Source: Plumapathes pennacea (Eukaryota > Cnidaria > Anthozoa > Antipatharia > Myriopathidae). From it: 64,000 bases of DNA. A program made the position numbers and the translations under genes. Positions 10,927 through 21,089 of the stretch are shown here, in pieces. The number at the start of each line of letters is the position of its first letter. The stretch's first letter is position 1. The stretch is taken from the NCBI GenBank assembly GCA_964036295.1, contig OZ038467.1:20839670-20903669 (forward strand), given 5' to 3'. The notes below the pieces were generated by a model. It was not told the DNA's origin. It made no database searches and worked only from the letters and a program-made list of their open reading frames with translations.

Positions 10927-13900
10927 TCAGTCGTCTTCGTTCTCATTAGCAACCACGCCCACTAGGCGATTTACTGCTGCAATCTTCGCTTGTCGACCAT
11001 GGCCTATGGCTCGTTGATGCTGGTTCTGGTTGTCCTCACCGGCATCATCATTAGACTCGGGATCGTCACTGGCGCCACTTATCTCAAGGTCAGCCACCAG
11101 CTGCAGGGGTCTCTCGACAACGTACCCCTTGCCCGTTCGTATCTTGTAGCCTCTGGTCACCCCATCCTTTCCAACGATGGAGTCCACGATTCGCCCGATC
11201 TTCCAATTCGCTCTGTACTTCGTTGTGTCCTTGATCAGAACAACTGAGCCCTTGCTCATCGTCACTTGATCCTTTGCTGCAGTGCCCGTGCTGAAACGCT
11301 CTTGTAAGGCATGAAGATACTCATTCAGCCAACGTTTACGAATATTATCTCGACATGCCTTTAGATATAGTAACCGTTTGGTCATCTTCTCTCGCTCGTC
11401 GCCCATATCGACGGTATCCTCCTCAAGGAAACGAGCTGGTTGTCCGCGTAGCAGGAGGTTTGGAGTGATCACCGGCTGCTCAAATTCTCCCCCGATGTAG
11501 CACAAAGGTCGGTTGTTCATGAAGGACTCCACGTCTAGTAGAACGTCTTCAAGTTCCTCAAATTTCAACAGCGCTCGTCCAATTGCTTTGGACAGACAGT
11601 TCTTCATGATGCCAATCAGTCTCTCGAAGAATCCGCCCCACCATGGAGCGCGTGACAAGTTGAATCTCCACTCAATGTCCTTCGTTGCCAGGTAGTTGAA
11701 GAGATCATCATCTTTCCGCAGTGTCGACAACCACTGTTTCGTTGCTTGGAAAGTCTTAGCGTTGTCACTCACCATTAGGTTCGGTGAGACTCTTCGGGCA
11801 ATAAACTCTTTAAGACCTCGTTTGAACTCGCCTGCTGTCAAGTTGCTGCAAAGTTTGAGGTGTACTGCCCTCGTGCTGGCACATGTAAACAGTGCAATGT
11901 ATGCCTTGCTTGTTTCGTGCTTCCCAGATTTGCACAGAAGCGGTCCAGCAAAGTCCACCCCAGTGGCGTGAAACGGCTCTGTAAATTCTGTTCTGAAGGT
12001 TGGTAAGGCTGAAGTGGTTGGGGCACTAAGAACTTTTGCTCGGTACTTCTTACAGTAGTTGCAGGTATACCGTATGCTCTTTACCAGCGATCTCAGCTTA
12101 GGGATCCAGTACTTCTGTCGAACTTTGCTCATTGTTGCAGCAACTCCCCCGTGTAGAGTGTGTAGATGGCAATGTTCAGCGATGCGTCTCGCTAACGCAG
12201 ATTCCCTCGGAATGAAAACAGGAGTGTAGCCTTGAATTCTTTCGTAGCACCTCATTAACCCGTCTTCATCTGTCGCAAGTTTTAGGCCTGAAGTCATGTC
12301 ACTTGTTCTTTGAGTGATCCGAATCCAGACATTCTCTGCCTCCGTGATCTCGGTTTTGCTGAGTGGCACGTTTTGTCTCGCCTTGTTGTTGATTGGTTCA
12401 TCTGTCTTTCTGCAGCAATCTATGAAGCGTTTGACGTACGAAGTTATGCGCAGAAGCCTCCAAAACGTGAACTTGTCCAAGAGATCCCCTGCCCAGCTCT
12501 TTAAGGTTTCTTGTGCCGCGTCTTCCGTCAGCAGCATTGCTTCTTTCTGACGCCTTTCTGACTTGGCTTCACCCGTCTCTAAAATCGCTGGTTGCTCTGG
12601 CCTGTTCGACGCATCCGAAAGCCAGATGGGCCCCTTCAACCACATTGATTTGAGCTTGTCTGGCACTGACCCTCGGGTTCCAAGGTCGCTTGGGTTTTCT
12701 GTTGTAGGAACATGTCTCCACGCCGCATCTGTCAGCTCGCCGATCTTCTTGACTCGATTGCGCACGAAGGTTGACCACTCCCCACGATTTGCCAACCAGC
12801 ACAGCACAGTGATGCTGTCCACCCAGTTGTGGTAGGCTGTGATTGGGAAGGACGTTAACGCCTTGCTCACGTTACTTTGTAGTTTCGCCAAGGTGTGTGC
12901 TCCGATCAGTTCCAGTCGTGGAATGCTCATCTCTTTAGGCGCGACTCTTGCTTTAGCTACCAGTAGGTTCTGGTCGACTGGCGTCGCGTCCTGGTATGCC
13001 ACGACATACAGTGAAGCACAAACAGCAATCTTGCTGGCGTCTGAAAATCCATGGATCTCAAAGTGCGTTCGGTGGGCTGTAAACACGCAGCGCGGGACGG
13101 TAATGGTTGAAGCTCGCCGCAAGCTGTTTACCCACGCTTCCCATTTCCGTTGAACATCACTTGGAATCTCGTCGTCCCAGTGTAGTTTTAGGAGACAAAC
13201 TTCACTGAAGATTAACTTCGCAGTGATGGTGACTGGAGCGCTCAACCCAAGTACATCATAAATGCTGTTGATAGTAGAAATCATCTTCCGTTTTGTCAAT
13301 GGCTTGGCCGTCTTCAAGCATGACTCGAGGTTGATAGTAAGTGTGTCTTCCTTTTTGTTCCACTGAGTTCCAAGGATTTTGATGTTGCTGTTTTGTCTGT
13401 TCCCAACCAAGCTCTTGGCGTAAGTCTCTTCCCCTTCACGGTTTCCCTCGCTCACCGTTAGCTGCCCTACGTTGCTGTGCCACTTGTGAAGAGAAAAACC
13501 GCCCTCTGACAGAATTTTGGTAGACTCTTCTTTGAAGATCGCTGCTTCTTCTTCTTCCGTATCTCCTCCCCCTTGGATGTCATCGACATACGTGTCCTCC
13601 AACAGTGACTGCGTTGTCGCTTTGTACTCCGCCTCGTAGTTCCTGACGTGCTTCTGAAGTGTTGCGCCAAGGATATATGGACTCGATGTAGCCCCAAATA
13701 TCACTCGTGTGAATCTGTACTCAGTGACGTTTCGATCTCTGAGGTTGTCGTACCACAGGACTCGTTGTGCATCTCTGTCTTGGTCGTGCACTCGGATTTG
13801 CAGGAACGCCTTCTGAACGTCTCCAGTGACGCAGAACTTTCGCATTCGATTCCGTAGAAGGATATCGAACAGGAGTGGCTGCAGTGGTGGTCCTGTCTCT

Positions 13901-16368
13901 AAACAGTCGTTGAGGGAGGGGGTTTGGGGGTTGGCTCTCGAGGAACAGTCATACACAATCCTCATCTTCGTTGTCTCCGCATCTTCTCGAATAACGGCTT
14001 GATGGGGCACATAGTGCACAACCTCCCCCGTTGGATGGGTGGGTATTTGCTCGATAATTCCATCACTCATCTGCTCCCGCATTATCTGGTCATACTCGTG
14101 TAATCTCCCAATCTTCTCCAGCTTTTTCGTCGTACTGTAAAGTCGGGCGGTAGCCAGGTTCTTGTTGATTGGGAGCGGAACGTGGTCCTTTTTCCACGGC
14201 AATTTCGTTTCGTAGTACCCGCTTTCGGTCTGGTTTAGCTGTTGTAGGAAATCTTCATGCATCACCGCGTCTCTTCCTGTACCCGCGTCCGCAAGTCCGA
14301 GAACGTCCAGTGAGCACAACTTCTCAAACTCTTCCTGGCCAGACCTCAGAAAGAACTGCTTCTCCGTGCAATTTTCTGTTGTGGGCTGTCGGCCGTAAAT
14401 CGTCCAACCGAGCATCGTGAATTCGGCGCCTGGGTCTTTATCTGGGATGGTTCCTAAGACTTGAGGCTCTGTCGTCCGTACTCTTTGGTAGTCACCTGCT
14501 CCAAGAATGATGTGAACTGGCATTGAATCGCTTCTTGTTTCTTCCTCACTAAAGATTAGTCGTCTGAATCGGCCATGCTGTTCCTTTAACGCGCGAATGT
14601 TCGGGTTAGGCAGGTAAGTGAGTACATCCTTTCCAGCATTGAGGCACTCGACATTGAACTGGAAACCGTCGATCGCAAGAGACTGTATGTTGATGTCGTA
14701 CACCTCGATGTTCCTCCTTATGGTCCCGAACATTTGCTCGATGCAACGTTGCTCTTTTCTCGCAGGTTTCAGGTGAAGTTTGGTTATGACGTCAGCGCAC
14801 ACGTAAGAACTTCCGGCACCCGAGTCAAACATCACCCGAAATGTCTCCGTTCCCACTTTGGCGAGCACTGTTGGATGCAATGTGCTTGTCTGCTTCAGAA
14901 GTGAACTCAAACCCTTCTCCACTTTAGAATTTTGAAGTATGTCGACAGTTGATTTCTCCTTGTCACAAATAGAGGTGTGATGCTTTCCTTGGCAGTTTTT
15001 GCATCCCCTCGATCTGCATTGAGATGCCCTATGCCCAATTGCTGTACAATTATAGCACCTCTTGTTTCTCTGCAGTGTCGCTCGTCTTGCGGCAAGGTCA
15101 AGCACCCTCGTGCAGTTGGGGCTGAAATGTTCATCCGAGTTACAGTACACACAAGTAAATTTGCGGTTCTGCTTCCCCAGCTTCGGCTCTTCTGAGTTTC
15201 CTAGAAGCAATTTTTCTTTTCTCCCTAGATGATGTCCCGGGGCGTTATCTCTCTTTCCATCATCATCACTGGTTCTCAGCGGATTTCTTTCCACATACTT
15301 TCGAAGGTTCTCGACGAGTTGCTCCAGACCCCATTCTTCCCAGGCGTCATCCTTCTGCACGATCACTTCTCGAACAGGACCCAGTTTGTCCATCAGTGTG
15401 TAGATCATGCTCTGGGCAGTGGTCAATCTCTTCATCGTAGTAAGAGTGCGCACTACCCTGGCCAGCTTGTTGTAGAACTCGTGTACGTTGCGCAGCTTGT
15501 GAATGCTGGTGATGGCGGGAAGTTCTTCCAATTCTTTTATCAGGGCTTTGTGTACTTTGACGTCCTTCCCATAGGTCTCAACGAGAATTCGTTTAGCCTC
15601 TTTGTATCCTTCCTCAGTGTGCGGGAGTCCTAAGATGTCCTCCTTGGGTTTCCCTTTCACCAGCTCTAGCAAGTAATTAAACTTACTAATTTCCGCGATT
15701 GACGAGCCATCCACTTCTACCGTAAATTGGTTCCAGAACCGTAACCAGTCTTTGTAGTCACCAGTGAAGGGAGTGATGGTGTACTTCTGTAGCTTTACGG
15801 ATTGCGCTGTGGATTTCGTGGGTTTCTCTGTGTTTTCCTTTCCGATACGTTCGGCTTGGCTCTCCCCTATTTGTTTCTCGAAGTCAAGCTTTCTCATGTA
15901 CCACTCCTCTTCCCGCTGTTGTTGTCGTATAGTGGCCTCCTCGATTTCCTTTTGTTGTTGTAACCTGTACTTGGTCTGCTCCTCGTTGATCTTCTGTTGA
16001 ATATGCAGTTGTTTATCAAGTGTCACTTGTGCTTCTTTCACCGCAAGTTCTTCCAGTCGTTTCTTGATTTCAAGACGTACCCCACGAAAGGGTTGTATTT
16101 TTCCCTTTTGATCTGCCGTCCACTTTTTAATGTACTCCAAATCCTTGTCTGATTCGAGCAGATATTCAGCTGTCTCGTCCTTACATTTTTCCAAACGCTT
16201 GATCAACTTTCCAATCTGTTCGTACGCGATTGACACCTCCTCTGTATCTTCACTAGTCGATAGTTCCTGTATTTCCTCAAGTTTAAGATCCGCTATTGCA
16301 ATTTGTTTGTTGAACTTCTCCTCCGTATAAGCCATGTTTTTCAAGGCTTCCGTTCTTTGAATTCGCAC
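10927..16368 (-). CDS. BEL/Pao Gag-Pol polyprotein, 1813 codons
   Basis: One open frame encodes all retrotransposon functions. In order there are: a coiled-coil, charged N-terminal part (to about 190); a Gag region of DUF1759 type (about 195-355); zinc knuckles starting CVYC and CYNC (about 406-468); an aspartic protease with DSGAG near 515; reverse transcriptase with TGDVQKAF near 848 and YVDD near 927; an RNase H-like part with FSDASK near 1108; an integrase zinc-binding HHCC segment (about 1399-1441); and an integrase core with GVDFAG near 1469, VSDNAK near 1533 and the Glu of FFERLIG near 1582. No stop or frameshift interrupts it. The first Met is at 16368; a second candidate, beginning MAYTEE, lies 11 codons in. 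Confidence 0.95.
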   Translation of the reverse strand: MRIQRTEALKNMAYTEEKFNKQIAIADLKLEEIQELSTSEDTEEVSIAYEQIGKLIKRLEKCKDETAEYLLESDKDLEYIKKWTADQKGKIQPFRGVRLEIKKRLEELAVKEAQVTLDKQLHIQQKINEEQTKYRLQQQKEIEEATIRQQQREEEWYMRKLDFEKQIGESQAERIGKENTEKPTKSTAQSVKLQKYTITPFTGDYKDWLRFWNQFTVEVDGSSIAEISKFNYLLELVKGKPKEDILGLPHTEEGYKEAKRILVETYGKDVKVHKALIKELEELPAITSIHKLRNVHEFYNKLARVVRTLTTMKRLTTAQSMIYTLMDKLGPVREVIVQKDDAWEEWGLEQLVENLRKYVERNPLRTSDDDGKRDNAPGHHLGRKEKLLLGNSEEPKLGKQNRKFTCVYCNSDEHFSPNCTRVLDLAARRATLQRNKRCYNCTAIGHRASQCRSRGCKNCQGKHHTSICDKEKSTVDILQNSKVEKGLSSLLKQTSTLHPTVLAKVGTETFRVMFDSGAGSSYVCADVITKLHLKPARKEQRCIEQMFGTIRRNIEVYDINIQSLAIDGFQFNVECLNAGKDVLTYLPNPNIRALKEQHGRFRRLIFSEEETRSDSMPVHIILGAGDYQRVRTTEPQVLGTIPDKDPGAEFTMLGWTIYGRQPTTENCTEKQFFLRSGQEEFEKLCSLDVLGLADAGTGRDAVMHEDFLQQLNQTESGYYETKLPWKKDHVPLPINKNLATARLYSTTKKLEKIGRLHEYDQIMREQMSDGIIEQIPTHPTGEVVHYVPHQAVIREDAETTKMRIVYDCSSRANPQTPSLNDCLETGPPLQPLLFDILLRNRMRKFCVTGDVQKAFLQIRVHDQDRDAQRVLWYDNLRDRNVTEYRFTRVIFGATSSPYILGATLQKHVRNYEAEYKATTQSLLEDTYVDDIQGGGDTEEEEAAIFKEESTKILSEGGFSLHKWHSNVGQLTVSEGNREGEETYAKSLVGNRQNSNIKILGTQWNKKEDTLTINLESCLKTAKPLTKRKMISTINSIYDVLGLSAPVTITAKLIFSEVCLLKLHWDDEIPSDVQRKWEAWVNSLRRASTITVPRCVFTAHRTHFEIHGFSDASKIAVCASLYVVAYQDATPVDQNLLVAKARVAPKEMSIPRLELIGAHTLAKLQSNVSKALTSFPITAYHNWVDSITVLCWLANRGEWSTFVRNRVKKIGELTDAAWRHVPTTENPSDLGTRGSVPDKLKSMWLKGPIWLSDASNRPEQPAILETGEAKSERRQKEAMLLTEDAAQETLKSWAGDLLDKFTFWRLLRITSYVKRFIDCCRKTDEPINNKARQNVPLSKTEITEAENVWIRITQRTSDMTSGLKLATDEDGLMRCYERIQGYTPVFIPRESALARRIAEHCHLHTLHGGVAATMSKVRQKYWIPKLRSLVKSIRYTCNYCKKYRAKVLSAPTTSALPTFRTEFTEPFHATGVDFAGPLLCKSGKHETSKAYIALFTCASTRAVHLKLCSNLTAGEFKRGLKEFIARRVSPNLMVSDNAKTFQATKQWLSTLRKDDDLFNYLATKDIEWRFNLSRAPWWGGFFERLIGIMKNCLSKAIGRALLKFEELEDVLLDVESFMNNRPLCYIGGEFEQPVITPNLLLRGQPARFLEEDTVDMGDEREKMTKRLLYLKACRDNIRKRWLNEYLHALQERFSTGTAAKDQVTMSKGSVVLIKDTTKYRANWKIGRIVDSIVGKDGVTRGYKIRTGKGYVVERPLQLVADLEISGASDDPESNDDAGEDNQNQHQRAIGHGRQAKIAAVNRLVGVVANENEDD

Positions 16369-16439
16369 AAGTAAACATTCACCACTCGCTGCACGTACCT
16401 TTTACTCCGTGAAAGAAAGTATAAGTAATCGCTCCAAAA

Positions 16440-16462
16440 GTAGTCCTGGCAGGGTCGCCACC
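16440..16462 (-). promoter_or_regulatory. Primer-binding site, tRNA-Arg-like
   Basis: A few bases inside the 5' LTR the minus strand reads TGGCGACCCTGCCAGGACTA. Its complement ends in CGCCA, like a tRNA 3' end whose acceptor stem would be CAGGGTC, as in some arginine tRNAs. The tRNA assignment is from memory of the family and unverified. Confidence 0.55.
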
Positions 16463-16468
16463 TTCCAG

Positions 16469-16780
16469 TGTGGGGAATTTCTGAGAAGTAGTTGGCCCTG
16501 ATTCACAATTCCCAGTGACACTGAAGAACTCACCACGATGTCAACAGTTTATTTTTCTCACAACTCGCTCGCTCGCTTGAACAGACTCGTCTCGCTTGAA
16601 CAGACTCGTCTCGCTTGAACAGACACGAACACGTGTGTAAACTACCTTCTGATTGGCTAACTAATTTTAAACGAAATACCAAAAGTCTGGAGAGTTCTAG
16701 AAAGGTCTGTGCACGCAAATAACAACTGTTTTGTAACGACCGAAATTAACACGAAAAACTGCGGCTTAAGATTCTTCACA
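16469..16780 (-). repeat. BEL 5' LTR
   Basis: It is identical by eye to 10565-10876 over 312 bp and carries the promoter of the minus-strand element. ACGA follows at 16781-16784 as the target duplication. Confidence 0.95.
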
Positions 16781-17365
16781 ACGAAGACTATATGCAAATA
16801 ATAACCACTGAGTGGGAGGTACGCATTACCCACCTTTCCTACAACATACTGCGATGATAAATACTTCCTATAAAATCAACGAAGCGGCTTGTACTGTGGA
16901 AGATCGGCCATATAAATTATCTTACATATAAACATATTTTGTTCCTTGTGCTTTCGCTTGCGTCGAGCCTGTTTTCACTGTGAAATAATGACTGTTGTGC
17001 TTACGCTTGTGCTTATGCTTTCATGCGTAAAGAACAATAGTACAAACTATAGAGCGCTACCATTACCCGATATGTTTTTTTTCCTTTTTTTGGAAAAAAG
17101 CGACCTGTCGTAAACATATGAAAAACCTATAATAATGGCCAAAATTAGCTGGGACGATGCTGACTGAATATGAATTTACGACCTACTGCTTTACCCCAAG
17201 GCTATGTAATTTGTACTGAAACAAAATCATCAACACTAGAGGTAGCTATGATGCCCCACCCCTCTGAATCAATGTTGGTGTGAGTTGGTGCAAATGATAT
17301 TCCAACATTGAGGGAGGGGAGGAGGGGGGATTTGTATCGTCCCAACACTTTTGGCCATGATTTTA

Positions 17366-17766
17366 ACTTTAAGAAAACGACCGGTCGTGTTCCTGAAATG
17401 AGCACGTTTTTCATGTTAAGAATACGACCGGTCGTAAACCTAAATTGAAAAACTTGATCATTTTAAGAAAACGACCGGTCGTGTTCCTGAAATGAGCACG
17501 TTTTTCATGTTAAGAATACGACCGGTCGTAAACCTAAATTGAAAAACTTGATCATTTTAAGAAAACGACCGGTCGTGTTCCTGAAATGATTAAAATTCTA
17601 TCCCCCCCCCCCCCCCCTGGAAATTATGGTTGAGGTCGTATACTTGAAATGATTGATTCAATCACTTTAAGAATACGACCTCCGGTCGTATACTTGAAAT
17701 GATCAAATCACTCATGTTAAGAATGCGACCTCTACTTTGCCTGTGGCCCGATACCCGTAATGATCC
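17366..17766. repeat. Right inverted end of the Merlin element, five palindromes 47 bp apart
   Basis: ACGACCGGTCGT starts at 17377, 17424, 17471, 17518 and 17565, again at exactly 47-bp steps. The outer block (about 17600-17766) is a near-perfect inverted copy of 5397-5560, with a longer C run (about 17601-17616). This end has five sites against nine on the left, so array length varies within one element. Confidence 0.9.
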
Positions 17767-17854
17767 CAACATTTCGCCGTTATTTACTTTGGAATACTTG
17801 GGAAGACACTTTTCTGCACACAGAGGAACGCAACGTGTTTTTATTTTTGTATAC

Positions 17855-18002
17855 ACTGCGAGCAGTCCCTCCTTTTCCCTCTAAGATCGTGAGCAAGCGC
17901 TGAGAAGAAACGCGAAAGAGGGAGACTCCATTCACCATGTTTTTTTTTTTTTCGAGCACTCGCTGCACGATCTTAGAGGTCAAAGGAGGGACTGCTTGCA
18001 GT
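17855..18002. mobile_element. Fold-back MITE
   Basis: The left arm AGCAGTCCCTCCTTTT...CTCTAAGATCGTG is mirrored by CACGATCTTAGAGGTCAAAGGAGGGACTGCT. The loop of about 70 bp contains a T run. It has no coding content. Confidence 0.75.
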
Positions 18003-18690
18003 AATTCTTTATATAGACTAGATGCACAACATTTTTATCTCGAGAACACAACATTTCGCCGTAAAATTAAATTTGAAATCTTAGCCCGTCAAGTTTGGAT
18101 GCCTGCGCAACCTTGAAAAATGGTCTATTTAACTATATAACTACCATGATCTTTACTTCGACTAATTTTGATTCACACGCAGACGCACTTGAGTCGCCCT
18201 AAATTCATTCGAGTAAAACGTTGGAACATAAAGATAAGTCGTAAATGATTGGGTTCATGGAAAGTTTGAATGCTGCCCAGCTGGTTCAGACGACAATCTT
18301 TTGACGATAAAATTCAGTAAGCTTTGATCGAAACGCACTTGGTAAATGAGCTCGAGCTTTGAAACCTGTGAAAAAATCTCACGGTCCTGGGACCCACGCG
18401 GCGGTATGTTCTTTCCACACTCAGGTGAGAAAATTTAATTTGCATACGCTGCACTGTAATACTTGTTAATTCCTTAGTCCTTATTGTCACGGAAACTGAT
18501 TCAAATGCTATCATGTCAATGTCGTAATAATGAAGTCGGAAATTAGTTCATAAACAACAACAAACTTTTTTTTTCTTTTTAGTCAAGGGGTTATTACACG
18601 GCACTGAGTGCAATATGGCGGCGTATTTTTACGAGTCGGTTTTATTTTTTCGTTTTTTCTCTTTTTCTCATTTGTTCGAGCCTGCGGCAA
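18003..18690. other. Intergenic DNA with a satellite half-unit
   Basis: A half unit of the downstream satellite (ACAACATTTCGCCGT) sits near 18047. Otherwise nothing is recognised. Confidence 0.4.
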
Positions 18691-18692
18691 AT

Positions 18693-19420
18693 CTCGCCGT
18701 TAAATAACGACGAAATGTTGTGTCTCTCTATACAGACAGAAAATCTCGCCGTTAAATAACGGCGAAATGTTGTGTTCCTATCTATACGGACAATAAATCT
18801 CGCCGTTAAATAACGGCGAAATGTTGTGTTCCTATCTATACGGACAATAAATCTCGCCGTTAAATAACGGCGAAATGTTGTGTCTCTCTATACAGACAGA
18901 AAATCTCGCCGTTAAATAACGGCGAAATGTTGTGTCTCTCTATATACGGACAGAAAATCTCGCCGTTAATTAACGGCGAAATGTTGTGTCCCTATATACA
19001 GACAGAAAATCTCGCCGTTAAAGAACGGCGAAATCTTGTGTCTCTCTATATACAGACAGAAAATCTCGCCGTTAATTAACGGCGAAATGTTGTGTCCCTA
19101 TATACAGACAGAAAATCTCGCCGTTAAATAACGGCGAAATCTTGTGTCTCTCTATATACAGACAGAAAATCTCGCCGTTAATTAACGGCGAAATCTTGTG
19201 TCCCTATATACAGACAGAAAATCTCGCCGTTAAATAACGGCGAAATCTTGTGTCTCTCTATATACAGACAGAAAATCTCGCCGTTAATTAACGGCGAAAT
19301 CTTGTGTCTCTATATACAGACAGAAAATCTCGCCGTTAAATAACGGCGAAACGTTGTGTCTCCCTATATACAGACAGAAAATCTCGCCGTTAAATAACGG
19401 CGAAATGTTTCGTCGGTATA
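18693..19420. repeat. Palindromic satellite, 15 units alternating 52 and 54 bp
   Basis: Each unit contains CGCCGTTAAATAACGGCG or the perfect palindrome CGCCGTTAATTAACGGCG, followed by AAATGTTGTGTCTCTCTATA-like spacer. CTCGCCGTTA starts at 18693, 18745, 18799, 18853, 18905, 18959, 19011, 19065, 19117, 19171, 19223, 19277, 19329 and 19383 (fourteen clear starts; the array closes after the last with a final spacer near 19420). The unit lengths mostly alternate, giving a 106-bp higher-order dimer over most of the array. Confidence 0.9.
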
Positions 19421-19504
19421 TAAGGATCATTCAGAAATATTTTTTGGCGATATTTTGTTTGCGTATGTATATATAGTTTATCACGAAATTCGCCATATTC
19501 ATAA

Positions 19505-19775
19505 CACCCCTATCTAGTCCACATTCAGCAAAGAGATTGGCCGCCAATTTTTCAGCAATTCCTAATTGTCTTTCTTAAACAAAAGTCGGAGAACCGCTCG
19601 GCGCTGTGTTAAAGAGAGCTCGCCTTTGTCATAGCTATAATTGAGCGTCTTGACTAGGTCAGGCCCTAGGTGACCCCAGAATCTTAAATAATACTCAGCA
19701 GGCAAACCATCGGGACCGAGAGATTTGCAAGACTCCATTGAGTTGAGAGCGTCATAACAGTCAGAAAATCATAAC
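19505..19775 (-). pseudogene. L1-like non-LTR reverse transcriptase fragment
   Basis: Minus-strand translation gives the conserved run GPDGLPAEYYLRFW, then LSLTQRRAVLRLLFKKDN, a stop, and LKNWRPISLLNVD. These are the hallmarks of L1/Tx1-type reverse transcriptases just upstream of the catalytic palm. The fragment has an internal stop and no endonuclease or 3' end, so it is a dead remnant. Confidence 0.8.
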
Positions 19776-20208
19776 TGCGTAATTGTGGTTCTCGTATTAA
19801 TGACAGTGTTTCTTGAATCGGCCGGTGGCGCTTGTCCAAAACGTTAGCGGCGATTTCACCAACTTGCCCACATTGTTCGCATTTCGGCCAAATAGAACAC
19901 AATGTAAACAAAATGCGCCATCCAGGTACTTAGAATAAGCCAGCCAAGGATATTGTTGCAACCAGACTAGTTGGAACTTACGAGATTTTATTATATACGT
20001 ACTGAGACATACTCACGAAGAAGCCATATCGTAAAATTTCGTACGCAAATGAGTTCTAGCCAATGAGAGGCCGCGAACGACGCTTTTCACACGTGAAAAA
20101 AATCGTTCGTCCAATCACAAGCTGCGAACGACGATTTTTCACTACTGTTAAAGGGTTTCCCGGTCCCATGATAAATGTCTCAGTATGTATATAATAAACA
20201 GAAAACAT

Positions 20209-20345
20209 CATGGAAAGTGCTTTGTACAGTTTTTATTCACTCGTTGTTCCGTATCATAAAACTCACTCGCTCGCAAAGCCTCGCTCGTTCGTTTTATGAT
20301 ACTTCACAACTCGTGAATAAAAACCGTACGCGCGCACTTTCCATG
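20209..20345. mobile_element. Fold-back MITE
   Basis: CATGGAAAGTGC...TTTTTATTCAC is mirrored by GTGAATAAAAA...GCACTTTCCATG. The inner part also pairs (ATCATAAAAC / GTTTTATGAT). The element forms a nearly continuous hairpin of 137 bp. Confidence 0.8.
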
Positions 20346-21089
20346 AAGTAATCTCTATTTCCGCCACTCTCTACGCGGCCTGTTGTCTTGATTCAATGCC
20401 ATGTTCGATAAACCGCACTGTATAATACTGTTCACGAGTTCAAAATCACTCAAACGGAACAGAGGACCTCACTGGGGTAGCCTGCCCCTTTTATACTTTG
20501 TCAGGTAGTTTCCAAGGTAGTTTCCGGCCAATGAGAGGTAAGCTTGGGGTGTTTCCGGCCAATGAGAGGCGAGTTTGGGGTGTTTCCGAATATCGCTTCA
20601 GTGGTTTCCTCCCATGGGTCCCCTCCCCGCGGTTCTCCATGCATAGAAACCGAAGAGAAGCGCATTTTTGGCGTCCAATGACACGAATAAACGCGGAGTG
20701 CGGGACGCAAGGTACTGGAAATTGCGTGAATTGGATTCCGGTACTCAGTGGAAACAAGAAAAGACTCAGTCATTTGTCAATTCATTTTTTATTTTTTATT
20801 TTTTCCCCAAAATTCAGGTAGTTTCCGGAAACTAAGGAAACTACCCTGGATCCGCCCGCGGCCTGAAGTCGAATGAGCGCGATAACTTCCGAATACTCGT
20901 CCAAAAGGTACGTCATGTCGTGTCAGTAGATTCCCTCGATCTTGTCTCGTGCACTTTTTTTGCTGCATCCAATGGGAGAAAGGAGCTTCTGATCTGAGTT
21001 TCTCACGACTAGTGCCTTCCAATTTTTTTGTCTCAGGCGGAGAGGAGAATATATTTCTGATCGGTTTTGAGTCGACCTGAAACTTTTCA
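20346..21089. other. Intergenic DNA with repeated GGTAGTTTCC blocks
   Basis: Several overlapping short frames on both strands (20491-20821) mirror each other. The phrase TTTCCGGCCAATGAGAGG is repeated in tandem near 20521 and 20560, and GTAGTTTCCGGAAACT occurs near 20819. No protein is recognised. Confidence 0.45.

Larger units (their letters stand above)
10565..16780 (-). mobile_element. Complete BEL/Pao LTR retrotransposon
   Basis: A 6216-bp element on the minus strand. It has two 312-bp LTRs that appear identical by eye, a primer site, a polypurine tract, an uninterrupted Gag-Pol ORF and a short target duplication. Identical LTRs mean that insertion was recent. It interrupts the right half of the Merlin element, so it arrived after that element. 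Confidence 0.95.
5397..17766. mobile_element. Merlin-type DNA transposon with two transposase-family genes and a nested BEL element
   Basis: The ends are long inverted repeats starting GGATCATTACGGGTATCGGG at 5397 and the exact complement ending at 17766. Removing the BEL insertion leaves about 6.15 kb. Inside are an ISXO2/IS1595-like transposase gene on the minus strand (6198-7718) and a related gene on the plus strand (8593-9909), head to head. Merlin is the eukaryotic relative of IS1016/IS1595 elements and normally makes 8-9-bp target duplications; none is seen here, since the left flank (GAAAAGTC) and right flank (CAACATTT) differ. The right flank is half a unit of the palindromic satellite found downstream, so that junction may be rearranged. 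Confidence 0.85.

Noticed and set aside
20491-20821. Three overlapping ORFs of 88-107 codons on both strands
   Set aside because: They mirror each other over short repeated blocks, with no domain in any frame.
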